This document shows, piece after piece, positions 24,501 through 32,868 of a stretch of 64,000 nucleotides of DNA. Below the pieces are notes generated by a model. It did not search any database. It saw only the letters and a program-made list of their open reading frames with translations, and was not told the DNA's origin. Within the stretch, counting starts at the first letter, position 1. Every line of letters starts with the position of its first letter. The stretch is from contig DATJGS010000035.1 of NCBI GenBank assembly GCA_035494735.1, forward strand, positions 14,556-78,555, written 5' to 3'. The translations under genes and the position numbers were made by a program. The DNA is from DATJGS01 sp035494735 (lineage in GTDB: Bacteria; Eisenbacteria; RBG-16-71-46).

Positions 24501-25580
24501 TCACGCGAACAGGCGTACGCCGGTGGCCTTGAACGTGGCCACGACGTCCGCTCCGACGCGCACGTTCATGCGCTGGGCGGCGACCCGCGTGATCTCGGCG
24601 ACGAGCGGCGGGTGCGTGTCGAGGCGCACGCGCCAGCGGTCGCCGTTCGGAGGTTCGGGCTGGGCGTCGGCCACGCGCCCACGCCACACGTTGCGCGCGC
24701 TCATGGGCTCGGCCGCCTCGAGCAGCGTGACGTCGCGCGGGTCGACGACCGCGAACACGGTGTCGCCCACGGCCCACACGCCGTCGACGGCCACGATGCT
24801 CGCGCCCGCCGCGTCGAGGTGCAGGAGTCCGTCCGCGTCGCGAGCCCGCACGGTCGTCGTGAACAGGTTCGTGCCGAGGAACTCGGCGACGTAGCGCGTG
24901 CGCGGGCACGCCAGGAGGTCGTCGCGCGCACCCTGCTGCGTGATCGCGCCGCGCTCCAGCACGGCGATGCGTTCGCCGAACGCGAGCGCTTCGGCCGGGC
25001 TGTGGGTGACGAGAAGCGTCGCGCACTCGAGCTCGGCGAGCAGCGCGTGCAGCTCGCCGCGAACCACCCGCCGCGTCGCGAGATCGAGCGCGGCGAGCGG
25101 CTCGTCGAGCAGCAGCACGTCGGGCTCGACGGCGACGGCCCGGGCCAGCGCGACGCGCTGCTGCTGGCCGCCCGATAGTTCGCGCGGCAGGCGGGGGGCC
25201 AGGGCTTCGACGCCGAGACGCGCGAGCGCCGCGTCGGCGCGCGACGCGAGCGCGGCGCCGCGCAGGCCGCGCGCGCGCAGCCCGAGTGCGACGTTGTCGC
25301 GCGCACTCAGGTGGGGAAACAGCGCGTAGTCCTGGGCGACGTAGCCGACGCCACGTCGCTCGGGCGGCACGCGGACGCCGGCGTCCGCGTCGACCAGCGT
25401 GCCCGCGCGCGAGCGGATCCAGCCCGCGTCGGGCTCGCTCAGGCCGGCGATCAGACGCAACAGCGTCGTCTTGCCGGCCCCGCTCTCGCCGACGAGCACG
25501 AGCACGCCGCGCGCCGGGACGTCGAGCGCGGCGTCGAGCGTGAACTCAGCGAGCTGCTTGCGGAGCGCGAGCGACAGCAG
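24501..25580 (-). CDS. modC: Molybdate ABC transporter ATP-binding protein
   Basis: An ATP-binding subunit of about 359 residues. It has Walker A GESGAGKTT, Q-loop VAQDYALFPHLS, signature LSGGQQQRVALARA, Walker B VLLLDEPLAALD and H-loop LLVTHSPAEAL. A C-terminal TOBE/Mop domain (about residues 290-359) is typical of ModC. The start is unusual: the first ATG/GTG/TTG codon in frame is GTG at 25505, which would remove the conserved first strands (LRKQLAEFTLDAALDVPARG) before Walker A. A CTG at 25580 with GGAGGG 7 bases upstream (25588-25593) restores them and overlaps the modB 3' end. A ModB-ModC frameshift fusion or a sequence error is the alternative. If the GTG is used the product is 334 residues. 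Confidence 0.82.
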   Translation of the reverse strand: MLSLALRKQLAEFTLDAALDVPARGVLVLVGESGAGKTTLLRLIAGLSEPDAGWIRSRAGTLVDADAGVRVPPERRGVGYVAQDYALFPHLSARDNVALGLRARGLRGAALASRADAALARLGVEALAPRLPRELSGGQQQRVALARAVAVEPDVLLLDEPLAALDLATRRVVRGELHALLAELECATLLVTHSPAEALAFGERIAVLERGAITQQGARDDLLACPRTRYVAEFLGTNLFTTTVRARDADGLLHLDAAGASIVAVDGVWAVGDTVFAVVDPRDVTLLEAAEPMSARNVWRGRVADAQPEPPNGDRWRVRLDTHPPLVAEITRVAAQRMNVRVGADVVATFKATGVRLFA

Positions 25581-26391
25581 GGCGCGACCCTCCGAGCCAG
25601 CCGGCCGGCGCCGCGCGCAACGCGAGCAGCAGCAGGAGCGAGGCCACGAGCAGCAGCACGCTCAGGACCACGCCCAGATCGAGATCGGACTGGAGCGCGA
25701 CGTACACCGCGAGCGGCAGCGTGCGCGTCGTCCCCGCCAGGTTGCCGGCAAACGTGATGGTCGCCCCGAACTCGCCGAGCGCGCGCGCTCCGCTCATGGC
25801 GATGCCGGCGACGAGCGAAGGCCGGACCAGCGGCAGCACGACGCGCCGGAAGCGCTCGGTCTCGGACACGCCGAGCGTGGCCGCCGCCTCGGTCAGGCGC
25901 GGATCGACGCCGGCGAAACCGGCGCGCGCGGCGCCGACGAAGAACGGCGCGGCCATGAACGCCTGGGCGAGCACCACGGCGGCCGTCGTGAACGGCAGCG
26001 AGACGCCAAACGCGCCGAGCGCGCGACCGACGAGCCCGGCGCGGCCGAACGCCATCAGCAGCGCGAAGCCGGCCACCGTCGGCGGCAGCACCATGGGCAG
26101 GTCGACGAGCACTTCGATGGCGCGCTTGCCCGGAAACGAGCGCGTCGCGAGCAAGTACGCGAGCGGCGCGCCGAGCACCACGACGAGCGCGGTCGCGAGG
26201 AAGCCGGTCGCCAGGCTGAGCGCGAGCGCGTCGCGCACGCCCGGATCGCCGAGCCGCTCGACGAGGAGGCGCGGGGTGACGCGCGCGAGCAGGCCGACGA
26301 ACGGCAGCGCGAGGACGACGACGAGGACGCCGCTCGCGACGAGCGCGAGCGCGGGCGCGGCGCCGGGCCCGCGCGGCGCCGGCAGCGTCAC
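25546..26391 (-). CDS. modB: Molybdate ABC transporter permease
   Basis: A 281-residue inner-membrane permease with about five or six hydrophobic helices. The binding-protein-dependent transport signature is seen near DPRLTEAAATLGVSETERFRRVVLPLVRPSLVAGIAMSGARALGEFGATITFAGN, which contains the EAA loop that docks to ModC and the GEFGAT segment typical of ModB. Its length matches the family plus a C-terminal tail of about 30 residues (SRPAVARAPQAAR). The start is GTG at 26391, overlapping the modA stop (GTGA). The 3' end overlaps the likely start of modC. Confidence 0.92.
   Translation of the reverse strand: MTLPAPRGPGAAPALALVASGVLVVVLALPFVGLLARVTPRLLVERLGDPGVRDALALSLATGFLATALVVVLGAPLAYLLATRSFPGKRAIEVLVDLPMVLPPTVAGFALLMAFGRAGLVGRALGAFGVSLPFTTAAVVLAQAFMAAPFFVGAARAGFAGVDPRLTEAAATLGVSETERFRRVVLPLVRPSLVAGIAMSGARALGEFGATITFAGNLAGTTRTLPLAVYVALQSDLDLGVVLSVLLLVASLLLLLALRAAPAGWLGGSRPAVARAPQAAR
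25588..25593 (-). promoter_or_regulatory. GGAGGG ribosome-binding site for a possible CTG start of modC
   Basis: Minus-strand GGAGGG inside the modB 3' coding region, 7 bases before CTG at 25580. It is the only well-placed Shine-Dalgarno upstream of the conserved modC N-terminus. Confidence 0.45.
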
Positions 26392-27176
26392 GGCGTCGCG
26401 GCCGGCAGGAAGCCGCGCCGGGCCAGCACGTGCTGCCCTTCGGCCGAGCGCACGAGCGCGACGAACGCCTCCGCGTCCGCGCGGCGCGGCGCACCGGCCA
26501 CGACCGCGATCGGATACGTCGCGATCACGTTCAGCGAGTCGGGGAGGGGCAACGTGTGCACGTAGCGCGCGACCGACGGCGTGACGTCCGAGCGATACGC
26601 GATGCCGGCGTCGGCTTCGCCCAGCTGCACCTTGCCGACGACGGACTTCACGTTCTCCTCCTCCGACACGAGATTGCCGAGCACGCGCCTGGCGAAGCCC
26701 GGCCCGCACGCAGGCAGGGTCTCCAGACGCGCGACCAGCGCGCGCGCGTAGTGCCCGACGGGAACTGCGTCCGCGCCGAGCACGAGCTTGACGCCCGGCT
26801 TCGCGAGATCCGCGAGGGTCGCGAGGCGTCCCGGATTCGACGCGGGCACGATCACGACGAGCGCGTTGCGCGCGAACGCGACCGGTGATCCGGCGAGACG
26901 CTGGTGCTCGACGAGCGAGTCGGGGGTGCGGGAATCGGCGGCCGCGAACACGTCGGCCGCCGCGCCCTGCTCGATCTGTTGCGCGAGCTGCTGCGAGCCC
27001 GCGAGGTTGAGCTGGACGCGAACGCCGGGGTGGCGGGTCTCGTAGAGCTTCGCGATCTCGCCGAACGCGTCCGCCAGGGAGGCCGCGGCGAACACGCGAA
27101 GCGGCGGCCCGCCGGCATTCGAGGTCCGCGCGGCGGGCGCCGCGAGCGACAGCGCGAGGATCAGGGCGCCGATCAC
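26388..27176 (-). CDS. modA: Molybdate ABC transporter substrate-binding protein
   Basis: A 262-residue periplasmic binding protein. The signal peptide spans about residues 1-17 (MIGALILALSLAAPAA). ModA motifs include LRVFAAASLADAFGEIAKLYETRHPGV, LAGSQQLAQQIEQGAAADVFAAAD, FARNALVVIVP, AVPVGHYARAL, EEENVKSVVGKVQLGEADAGIAYRSDV and YPIAVVAGA. The Ser residues of AASL and AGSQQ are the oxyanion ligands in the family. The start is GTG at 27176, overlapping the stop of the upstream regulator (GTGA). It binds molybdate or tungstate; the sequence does not distinguish them. Confidence 0.94.
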   Translation of the reverse strand: MIGALILALSLAAPAARTSNAGGPPLRVFAAASLADAFGEIAKLYETRHPGVRVQLNLAGSQQLAQQIEQGAAADVFAAADSRTPDSLVEHQRLAGSPVAFARNALVVIVPASNPGRLATLADLAKPGVKLVLGADAVPVGHYARALVARLETLPACGPGFARRVLGNLVSEEENVKSVVGKVQLGEADAGIAYRSDVTPSVARYVHTLPLPDSLNVIATYPIAVVAGAPRRADAEAFVALVRSAEGQHVLARRGFLPAATP

Positions 27177-27595
27177 GCCCCCGACTCCAGCTTGCCGAGC
27201 ATCACCTCGGTCGACTTGATGACGGCGTACGCGGTGTCGCCGACGGCGAGGCGCATGTCCTCGGCCGACGAACGGGTGATGACGGCGACGAGATCCTGAT
27301 CGCCGATGCGCAGCACGACCTCGGCCATCAGCCCCTCGATGCGCACGTGGCGGATCTCGCCGCGCAGTCGATTGCGCGCGCTGATCTCGAGCATCGGCCG
27401 GCCCGCGTCGGGAACGCCCGCGCGCAGCAGGCGGGCGAGGGCGTGCTCGTGGAACAGCCACTTGCGCCCCACCCGGACGGCCGGCAGACGACCCTCGCGA
27501 GCGAGCCGCTGGACGCGACGTGAATCGAGGTGGAGGAGTTCGGCCGCCTGCTCCGAGTTGAGAGTGCGCAATCGAGCCTCAATATGCTTTCGCAC
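27173..27595 (-). CDS. HTH-TOBE molybdate-responsive regulator (excisionase-type HTH plus Mop domain)
   Basis: A 140-residue protein. The N-terminal excisionase/MerR-like HTH covers about residues 12-58 (LNSEQAAELLHLDSRRVQRLAREGRLPAVRVGRKWLF). The C-terminal single Mop/TOBE domain covers about residues 72-137 (ISARNRLRGEIRHVRIEGLMAEVVLRI and AVITRSSAEDMRLAVGDTAYAVIKSTEVMLG). Such two-domain proteins bind molybdate and control or accompany mod operons. The GTG at 27595 was chosen as the first start just before the HTH; no Shine-Dalgarno sequence is evident, so it may be leaderless. It heads the mod operon and diverges from the porin gene. Confidence 0.85.
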   Translation of the reverse strand: MRKHIEARLRTLNSEQAAELLHLDSRRVQRLAREGRLPAVRVGRKWLFHEHALARLLRAGVPDAGRPMLEISARNRLRGEIRHVRIEGLMAEVVLRIGDQDLVAVITRSSAEDMRLAVGDTAYAVIKSTEVMLGKLESGA

Positions 27596-27702
27596 GAGTG
27601 AAATGTGGTAGTAAAGTGCCGCGCCAAGAAACCGGGAAGCATTTTGCAGCGCGGAAACCCAAGAAAGCAAGGCCGCAGGCCCCCAACGCAGGAGAAGTGC
27701 CG

Positions 27703-28689
27703 ATGTCGACCGACCCGAGGGACCGAGGACACTACGGGCGTGCGCGCCGCGTGTGCGCCTCGGCCATCGTCACGTTGGCCCTGCTCGTCGGCGCGAGCGT
27801 CGAGGCCGTCGCGGACCCCGTCGCCGCCAGCGCGCCCAGGCTGGGAGGCTACGTCCAGGTGCGCGAGACCGTCGTGCGCCCGACCGGGCTCAGCGCGTCG
27901 CTGAATCGCGCGCGGCTGTCGGGCGACGGCGTGCTGCCGCAGCACTTCTCGTACCGGGTGCTCGTCGAATACGAATCGGGAGGCGCCGCGCGCACCGCGG
28001 CCACGGTCGCATTGCGCGACGCGTACATCCGCTGGTCGCTCGCGCCCTGCGCCGTGAACGCGGGCCAGTTCAAGACGCCGTTCAGCCGCGAGTACACCTC
28101 GTCCATCACGGTGATCGAGACCGCGGATCGCTCGACGGTCGTCGACACGCTCGCGCCCAAACGCGACGTCGGCATCATGGTCGAGTTCGTGAAGCCGCTG
28201 GCCGGGGTGTGGCTCGGCGTCTTCAACGGCGAAGGGCAGAACTCGGTCGTGAACCGCGACTCGACGGTGCTCGTGGTCGGCCGCGCCAGCGTGCGGCCGA
28301 TCTCTCAGATCACGCTGGCCGGCAGCGTCGCGTCGTACGGCCCGGACAGCACGCGCTGGGGCGCGGACGCGTCGCTCGAACAATCCGGCTTCGTGCTGCG
28401 CGGCGAATGGCTGACGCAGCACAAGCGCGACCGCGCGCGCGACGACGCCGGCTGGTTCGTGCTGGCCGGCTACCGGATCGTACCGTGGCTGCAGGTGATC
28501 GCGCGCCAGGAGGACTTCCAGAGGCCGGGCATCGGCGTGACTCGGCGGATCAGCGCGACGACGGGAGGCCTCAACATCGACCTGCCGGGCGGGCGCACGC
28601 GCGGCATCATCGACTTCGTGTCGCGCCAGGCCGGATTCCCGCGGGTGCGCACGAACTCCCTGGTCGCCCAGCTCCAGGTCAAGTTCTGA
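27703..28689 (+). CDS. Phosphate-selective (OprP/OprO-type) porin-like protein
   Basis: A 328-residue outer-membrane protein. The signal peptide is ASAIVTLALLVGASVEAVADP (cleavage near residue 40). Barrel strands with family phrases follow: LGGYVQVRETVV, SLNRARLSGDGVLPQHFSYRVLVEYES, LRDAYIRWSLAPCAVNAGQFKTPFSREYTSS, RDVGIMVEFVKPLAGVWLGVFNGEGQN, and a terminal Phe (LVAQLQVKF). The QFKTPFSREY segment is characteristic of porin O/P. The ATG at 27703 has AGGAGA 8 bases upstream. Divergence from the mod operon suggests it might pass molybdate or related oxyanions (inference). Confidence 0.82.
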   Translation: MSTDPRDRGHYGRARRVCASAIVTLALLVGASVEAVADPVAASAPRLGGYVQVRETVVRPTGLSASLNRARLSGDGVLPQHFSYRVLVEYESGGAARTAATVALRDAYIRWSLAPCAVNAGQFKTPFSREYTSSITVIETADRSTVVDTLAPKRDVGIMVEFVKPLAGVWLGVFNGEGQNSVVNRDSTVLVVGRASVRPISQITLAGSVASYGPDSTRWGADASLEQSGFVLRGEWLTQHKRDRARDDAGWFVLAGYRIVPWLQVIARQEDFQRPGIGVTRRISATTGGLNIDLPGGRTRGIIDFVSRQAGFPRVRTNSLVAQLQVKF

Positions 28690-28707
28690 CGGGCGGCGGG
28701 CCGCGCG

Positions 28708-29370
28708 CTACTTCGTGCGACCCGGGATCACGCGCTGCCGCGACAGCTCGGGCAGCAGGCGGCGCGTGATCTCGCGGTTCACCTGGGCGCTCGACGTGGG
28801 ATCCATCACTTCGCTCGTGCCGGTCCACACCATGTGTCCGCCCGCGAGCGTGCTCCACACGTCGGTCTGATGGCGCACCACGCGGCTGGTTTCCACCGTG
28901 CCCGGCGTGTGCACGGATTCGTAGTACGTCTGGTACATCCCGGTCCACGGATTGCGCACGGTCACCGGCTGCAGTGCGGTGTAGCCCGGCGTGTAGGTCT
29001 TGGCGGTCTGGTCGTCGAGCCGGTGCGTGACGAGAATGCCGTCGTAGCCGGTGTCGCGGACCGCCGCGATCACCTGCTGGGTGTCGGGCACCGCGGTCGG
29101 GAACAGGCGATAGGACGGCGTCGCACGGACGCCGTAGCGCGTGAGCGCGAGGCAGGTGCCGTCCTCCCAGATGCGGCGCAGCGCGACGTCGTTCTTCATG
29201 GCCACGACGAGCACGTTCGTCATGGGCTGCTTCGGCAGGTCGGGATCCTTCCACAGATTGACCATCCCCACCGAGGACGCGCACGCCGAGAGCCCGAACG
29301 CGATCAGGAGTGCGGGAATCAGGCGCGCGCGGCGCGGAGTCGCGGCGGACGAGCGAACCGTCGGCATCAT
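28708..29370 (-). CDS. DUF4136-like lipoprotein
   Basis: A 220-residue product with a lipoprotein signal ending in LSAC (Cys near residue 30). The mature start (VNLWKDPDLP) and the following VLVVAMKNDVALRRIWEDG, YDGILVTHRLDDQT and VWSTLAGGHMVWTGTSEVMDP resemble the DUF4136/DUF4410 class of periplasmic lipoproteins, where a dynein-like Trp-Xaa-Asp opening is common. The assignment is by eye. Two adjacent ATG codons exist; the one at 29370 has GGGAG 6 bases upstream. It is a single gene, convergent with the porin. Confidence 0.65.
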   Translation of the reverse strand: MMPTVRSSAATPRRARLIPALLIAFGLSACASSVGMVNLWKDPDLPKQPMTNVLVVAMKNDVALRRIWEDGTCLALTRYGVRATPSYRLFPTAVPDTQQVIAAVRDTGYDGILVTHRLDDQTAKTYTPGYTALQPVTVRNPWTGMYQTYYESVHTPGTVETSRVVRHQTDVWSTLAGGHMVWTGTSEVMDPTSSAQVNREITRRLLPELSRQRVIPGRTK

Positions 29371-29552
29371 GAGCGTCTCCCGGTGGAGGACGGAGCGGCC
29401 GCGCCCCTTGGGCCGATGGCGCGGCCGGCATCTTCAGGGGAGCGGCCCGCCGGCGCAAGGGGAACGCATCTTCCCGGCGGGCGCGCCGAGCCGCTATGCT
29501 GCGTGCCGGTTCCATCTCGAGTGACGCGTGAACCCGAAGGGGAGGTCGCTTC

Positions 29553-30341
29553 ATGTCTCGGATCGTCCTGGGATCCATGCTGGGAATCGTCGCCGTACTC
29601 GTCCTGGCCGCGCCGCCCGTCGAGGCCGAGTCGGCACGGCTGCACGGCACGGCCACGTATCGCGAGCGCATCGCGCTGCCCGCCGACGCCGTATTCGAGG
29701 CGGTATTGCTCGACGTGTCCCGGGCCGCGGCGCCGGCCATCGAACTCGGACGGGCGCGCGTCGAGAATCCCGGCTTTCCGCCGTTCCGTTTCGAGATCGT
29801 GTACGACGCCGCGCGCATCGAGCCGAGGCACGTGTACGTCGTGCGCGCGACGATACGCGCCGCCGGGCGCGTGATCTTCGCCACCGACCGCGCGTATCCC
29901 GTGCTGTCGGACGGATCGCAATCCAGGCTCGAGATGCTGCTCGTCCGTGAATCGGCCGCGGAGCGCGCGCCACGCCGTCCGGCGCATGGCGTCGTCTTCG
30001 CGCTCGAAGGCACGCGCTGGAAGCTGGTGCAGGTGGGCGGGCGTGATGTCGTCGTCCGCGGCCGTGGGCGCGAGCCGTTCCTGGTGCTCGAGGCGCGCCC
30101 GCGTCACGCGAGCGGATCGGGCGGATGCAACCGGTTCACCGGCACGTACGACAGCGGTCCGCGCACGCTGCGCTTCGGACCGCTCGTCGTGACGCGCATG
30201 GCGTGCGACGGCATGCGGACCGAGCAGGCGTATCTCAGGGCCCTGGCCGCGACGCGGCGCTGGCGCATCGAGGGGGCTGCGCTCGTGCTGATGGACGGGC
30301 AGAATCGCGTGCTCGCGCGCTTCGAGGCCCGCGGCCTCTGA
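29553..30341 (+). CDS. YbaY-type plus META domain exported protein
   Basis: A 262-residue protein with a signal peptide ending in PVEAES (about residue 27). Domain 1 (about residues 28-125) is YbaY/YscW-like: LHGTATYRERIALPADAVFEAVLLDVSRA and PFRFEIVYDAARIEPRHVYVVRATIRA. Domain 2 (about residues 148-260) is a META/HslJ domain: GTRWKLVQVGG, ASGSGGCNRFTGTYD and MACDGMRTEQAYLRAL. This fusion is common in envelope-stress lipoproteins, although this copy lacks a lipobox. The ATG follows a GGGGAGG-type site. It is followed directly by the TMTC-like gene. Confidence 0.86.
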   Translation: MSRIVLGSMLGIVAVLVLAAPPVEAESARLHGTATYRERIALPADAVFEAVLLDVSRAAAPAIELGRARVENPGFPPFRFEIVYDAARIEPRHVYVVRATIRAAGRVIFATDRAYPVLSDGSQSRLEMLLVRESAAERAPRRPAHGVVFALEGTRWKLVQVGGRDVVVRGRGREPFLVLEARPRHASGSGGCNRFTGTYDSGPRTLRFGPLVVTRMACDGMRTEQAYLRALAATRRWRIEGAALVLMDGQNRVLARFEARGL

Positions 30342-30418
30342 ACCCGACCGGCGCCGCGCGTGAGGCCGGCGGCGGCGCGCGGCGGCCGCTCCCGCCGCTG
30401 CTCGCGATCCTGCCGGTC

Positions 30419-32476
30419 GTGCTGGCGGCGACGCTGTGGGTGCACGCGCCGGTGCTCGAGGCGCAGGCCCTCGGCTTCGACGACGCCGCGTTCCTCACGG
30501 ACAACGCGCTCGTGCGCCATCCGAGCCTGGGGTCCGTGGGCCGTTTCTTCGGAGAAGTGCTGGCGCCTTCAACGGTGCGCGGGTACTACCTGCCGCTCAG
30601 CATGACGTCGCTCATGCTGGACGTCGCGGCCGGCGGCACGCCGTCCGACCTGCGCGCGTTCCATCGCACGAACCTTGCGCTGCACGCCGTGTGCGCGATG
30701 CTGCTGGCCTGGCTCGTCTACGAACTGTTCGGCGCCGCGCTCCCCGCGCTCATCGCGGCCCTGCTGTTCGCGCTCCACCCGCTGAGCGTCGAGCCGGTCG
30801 CGTGGATCGGCGAGCGCAAGACCCTGCTCGCGTCGGCGCTGGCGTTCGCGAGCGTCCTCGCGTACGTGCGCGCCGTGCGCGGCGGCTCGCGCGCCGCGCG
30901 CACCGCGTCGATCGGCGCGTTCGCGCTCGCGCTGCTCGCGAAGCCGACGGTCGTCATGCTGCCCGTGCTCCTCGCGCTCCTCGACGTGTGGCCGCTGGGC
31001 CGTGCGGGCCGTCGTCCCGGGCGCGACCAGTGGCCGTACGTCGCGCTCGCGCTCGCGTCGTCGGCGCTCACCCTGATCTCGCATCAGCGCACCGCGGGTC
31101 TCGACCGCGTGACCGGCGCCGAGGCGCTCGCCTGGCCCCTGCACGTCGCGACGATCCTGGCGCTGTACGCGACGAAGCTGCTGCATCCGATCGATCTCTC
31201 GAGCGCGTACGCGCTGCCGCACCCGCTCGCGCTGTCGAATCCGTCCGTCGCGCTGTCGGTGGGTTTCGTCGTCGTGGCCGGCGTCGCGCTCGCGCTGTCG
31301 GCGCGGCGCGGTCCGGCGCTGATCGTCCCGATCGCGTGCTTCGTGGTCGCGCTCGCCCCGACGCTCGGCGCGTTCCGCTACAGCTGGGTCGGCGCGTCCG
31401 ACAAGTACGTGTACTTCCCGGCGCTCGGTCTGGTGATCGGCATCGGCGCCGGGCTGGCCGCGCTCGCGCGATCGCCACGCACGTCGCGGGTGGCGAGGGT
31501 CGCGGTGCCCGTCGGTTGCGCTGTGCTGCTCGCGCTCGAAGCCCGCGCGACACGCGCCGCGATCGCGCCGTGGCGCGACTCGCTGACGCTGTTCCGCCAC
31601 ATGGAGGGAATCGCGCCCGACTCGCCCGCCGTCCAGAACCAGCTGGGCGTGCTGCTCGAGCGCGGTGGTGACTCCAACGAAGGCTTCCGCCACCTGGCGC
31701 GCGCGGTGCGTCTCGAGCCGCGCTTCGGCGAAGCGCGCTACAACCTGGGCACAGCGTGGGCGGCGCGCGGCCGCTGGCCGGAGGCGATCGGCGAGCTGCG
31801 CGAGGCGGCGCGACGGATGCCGGACGACGCGGACGTCGCGCTGAACCTCGGCCTCGCGCTGGCGTATGGCGGGCGCGTGGACGAAGCCGGCGACTGGTTC
31901 GCGCGCGCGGTCGCGATCGATCCCGGGCGCGCCGACGCGTGGGACCAGCTGGGTCGCGTCCGCATGGCGACGGGGCGGGAGAGCGCCGCGACCGCGGCGT
32001 TCGCGAACGCCGTCCGGCTGGCGCCCGAAGGGAGCGACTACCGGTTCCATGCGGGGATGGCGTGGATGGCGGTCGGCGACGAGCGCGCCGCCGCCGTCGA
32101 CCTGCGCGCCGCGGCGCGTCTGGCGCCGGCCGCGCCGGCGTTGCTGAACGCGCTCGCCTGGCTGCTGGCCACGAGCCCGGATTCCGCGGTCCGCGATTCC
32201 ACGGAGGCGCTGCGCGCTTCGGCGCGGGCCGTCGCGTTGACCGAGGGGAGGGACCCGGTTCTGCTGGACACGCGCGCGGCGGCGCTGGCTTCGGCCGGGC
32301 GCTACATGGAAGCCGAGGCGGACGCGCGTCGCGCGATCGCCCGCGTCGCGGGAACCCCGGCCGACTCCCTGGCGCGCGAATTCGCAATGCGGCGCGCGCT
32401 GTACGCGAGCCGCCGACCGTACCGTCGCGCGCCGGGCGCGACGGCGCCCCGGGCGCCGCGCGCGGACTCGCGGTAG
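30419..32476 (+). CDS. TMTC-like integral membrane TPR protein
   Basis: About 685 residues. The N-terminal half (to about residue 390) has ten or so membrane helices. The first luminal motif ALGFDDAAFLTDNALVRHP carries the FDD acidic pair of the TMTC/O-mannosyltransferase-like GT-C family, and RTNLALHAVCAMLLAWLVYELFG and SVEPVAWIGERKTLLASALAF are also typical. The C-terminal half holds at least five TPRs (for example EARYNLGTAWAARGRWPEAIGELREAARRMP). The start is uncertain. No ATG, GTG or TTG lies between the META stop and GTG 30419; an in-frame CTG at 30338 overlaps that stop and would give a full first helix (PPLLAILPVVLAATLWVH). Confidence 0.8.
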   Translation: MLAATLWVHAPVLEAQALGFDDAAFLTDNALVRHPSLGSVGRFFGEVLAPSTVRGYYLPLSMTSLMLDVAAGGTPSDLRAFHRTNLALHAVCAMLLAWLVYELFGAALPALIAALLFALHPLSVEPVAWIGERKTLLASALAFASVLAYVRAVRGGSRAARTASIGAFALALLAKPTVVMLPVLLALLDVWPLGRAGRRPGRDQWPYVALALASSALTLISHQRTAGLDRVTGAEALAWPLHVATILALYATKLLHPIDLSSAYALPHPLALSNPSVALSVGFVVVAGVALALSARRGPALIVPIACFVVALAPTLGAFRYSWVGASDKYVYFPALGLVIGIGAGLAALARSPRTSRVARVAVPVGCAVLLALEARATRAAIAPWRDSLTLFRHMEGIAPDSPAVQNQLGVLLERGGDSNEGFRHLARAVRLEPRFGEARYNLGTAWAARGRWPEAIGELREAARRMPDDADVALNLGLALAYGGRVDEAGDWFARAVAIDPGRADAWDQLGRVRMATGRESAATAAFANAVRLAPEGSDYRFHAGMAWMAVGDERAAAVDLRAAARLAPAAPALLNALAWLLATSPDSAVRDSTEALRASARAVALTEGRDPVLLDTRAAALASAGRYMEAEADARRAIARVAGTPADSLAREFAMRRALYASRRPYRRAPGATAPRAPRADSR

Positions 32477-32868
32477 CGGGCGCGCACGGACGTCCCTGAC
32501 GATCTCGTGATACGCCTGGCGGCGTCATGAGACCGCGACCGTCTCGCCGACGTCCGCGCTCGACAGGACGGACTCGACGGGCGCGGCGGGTTTCTGCAAG
32601 TGTGCCGCCCGTGACGCGCCTCTCTGGCAACGTTCCGCTCTCCTCGCGCTATTCCTCCGGCTTCGGCTGAAGCGCCACCCTCTAGGGGTGGCGGGTTCCA
32701 CCCTGCGCCAGAAGTCCCGCGACCCTTTCTTCTCCAAGGTCCGCGACGCGGGACTCCTCCCTTCGAAGATTCCCGAGCCTGAACGCTCCGCACGTCGTCG
32801 GTGCGGCGCACCGCCGCGCGTCCAGACGCGCGCCGGCCGGCCACGACCCATCCGCGAGGATCCGCTCC
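32477..32868 (+). other. 392-base intergenic leader with nested hairpins
   Basis: No supported gene. Downstream of about 32670 the plus strand can fold into clear structures. CGCCACCC (32673-32680) pairs with GGGTGGCG (32686-32693) around TCTAG. GGGTGG (32686-32691) could instead pair with CCACCC (32698-32703). AGTCCCGCG (32713-32721) pairs with CGCGGGACT (32747-32755), with an inner GACC/GGTC pair. The layout, just upstream of a methyl/sulfur-type operon, looks like a regulatory leader, but it matches no riboswitch consensus that I know (SAM-I, SAM-II, SAH, cobalamin, TPP). It could also be a member of an interspersed repeat family. Confidence 0.4.

Noticed and set aside
32525..32851. A 108-aa protein on the minus strand in the leader
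   Set aside because: Arg/Ser-rich composition, no family match, and it covers the structured plus-strand hairpins; more likely a shadow of a structured or repeated element.
32560..32868. SAM, SAH, cobalamin or TPP riboswitch
   Set aside because: None of the conserved cores (for example GCAACC with GAGGGA, the B12 box, or CTGAGA with the TPP partner) could be found in order on either strand.
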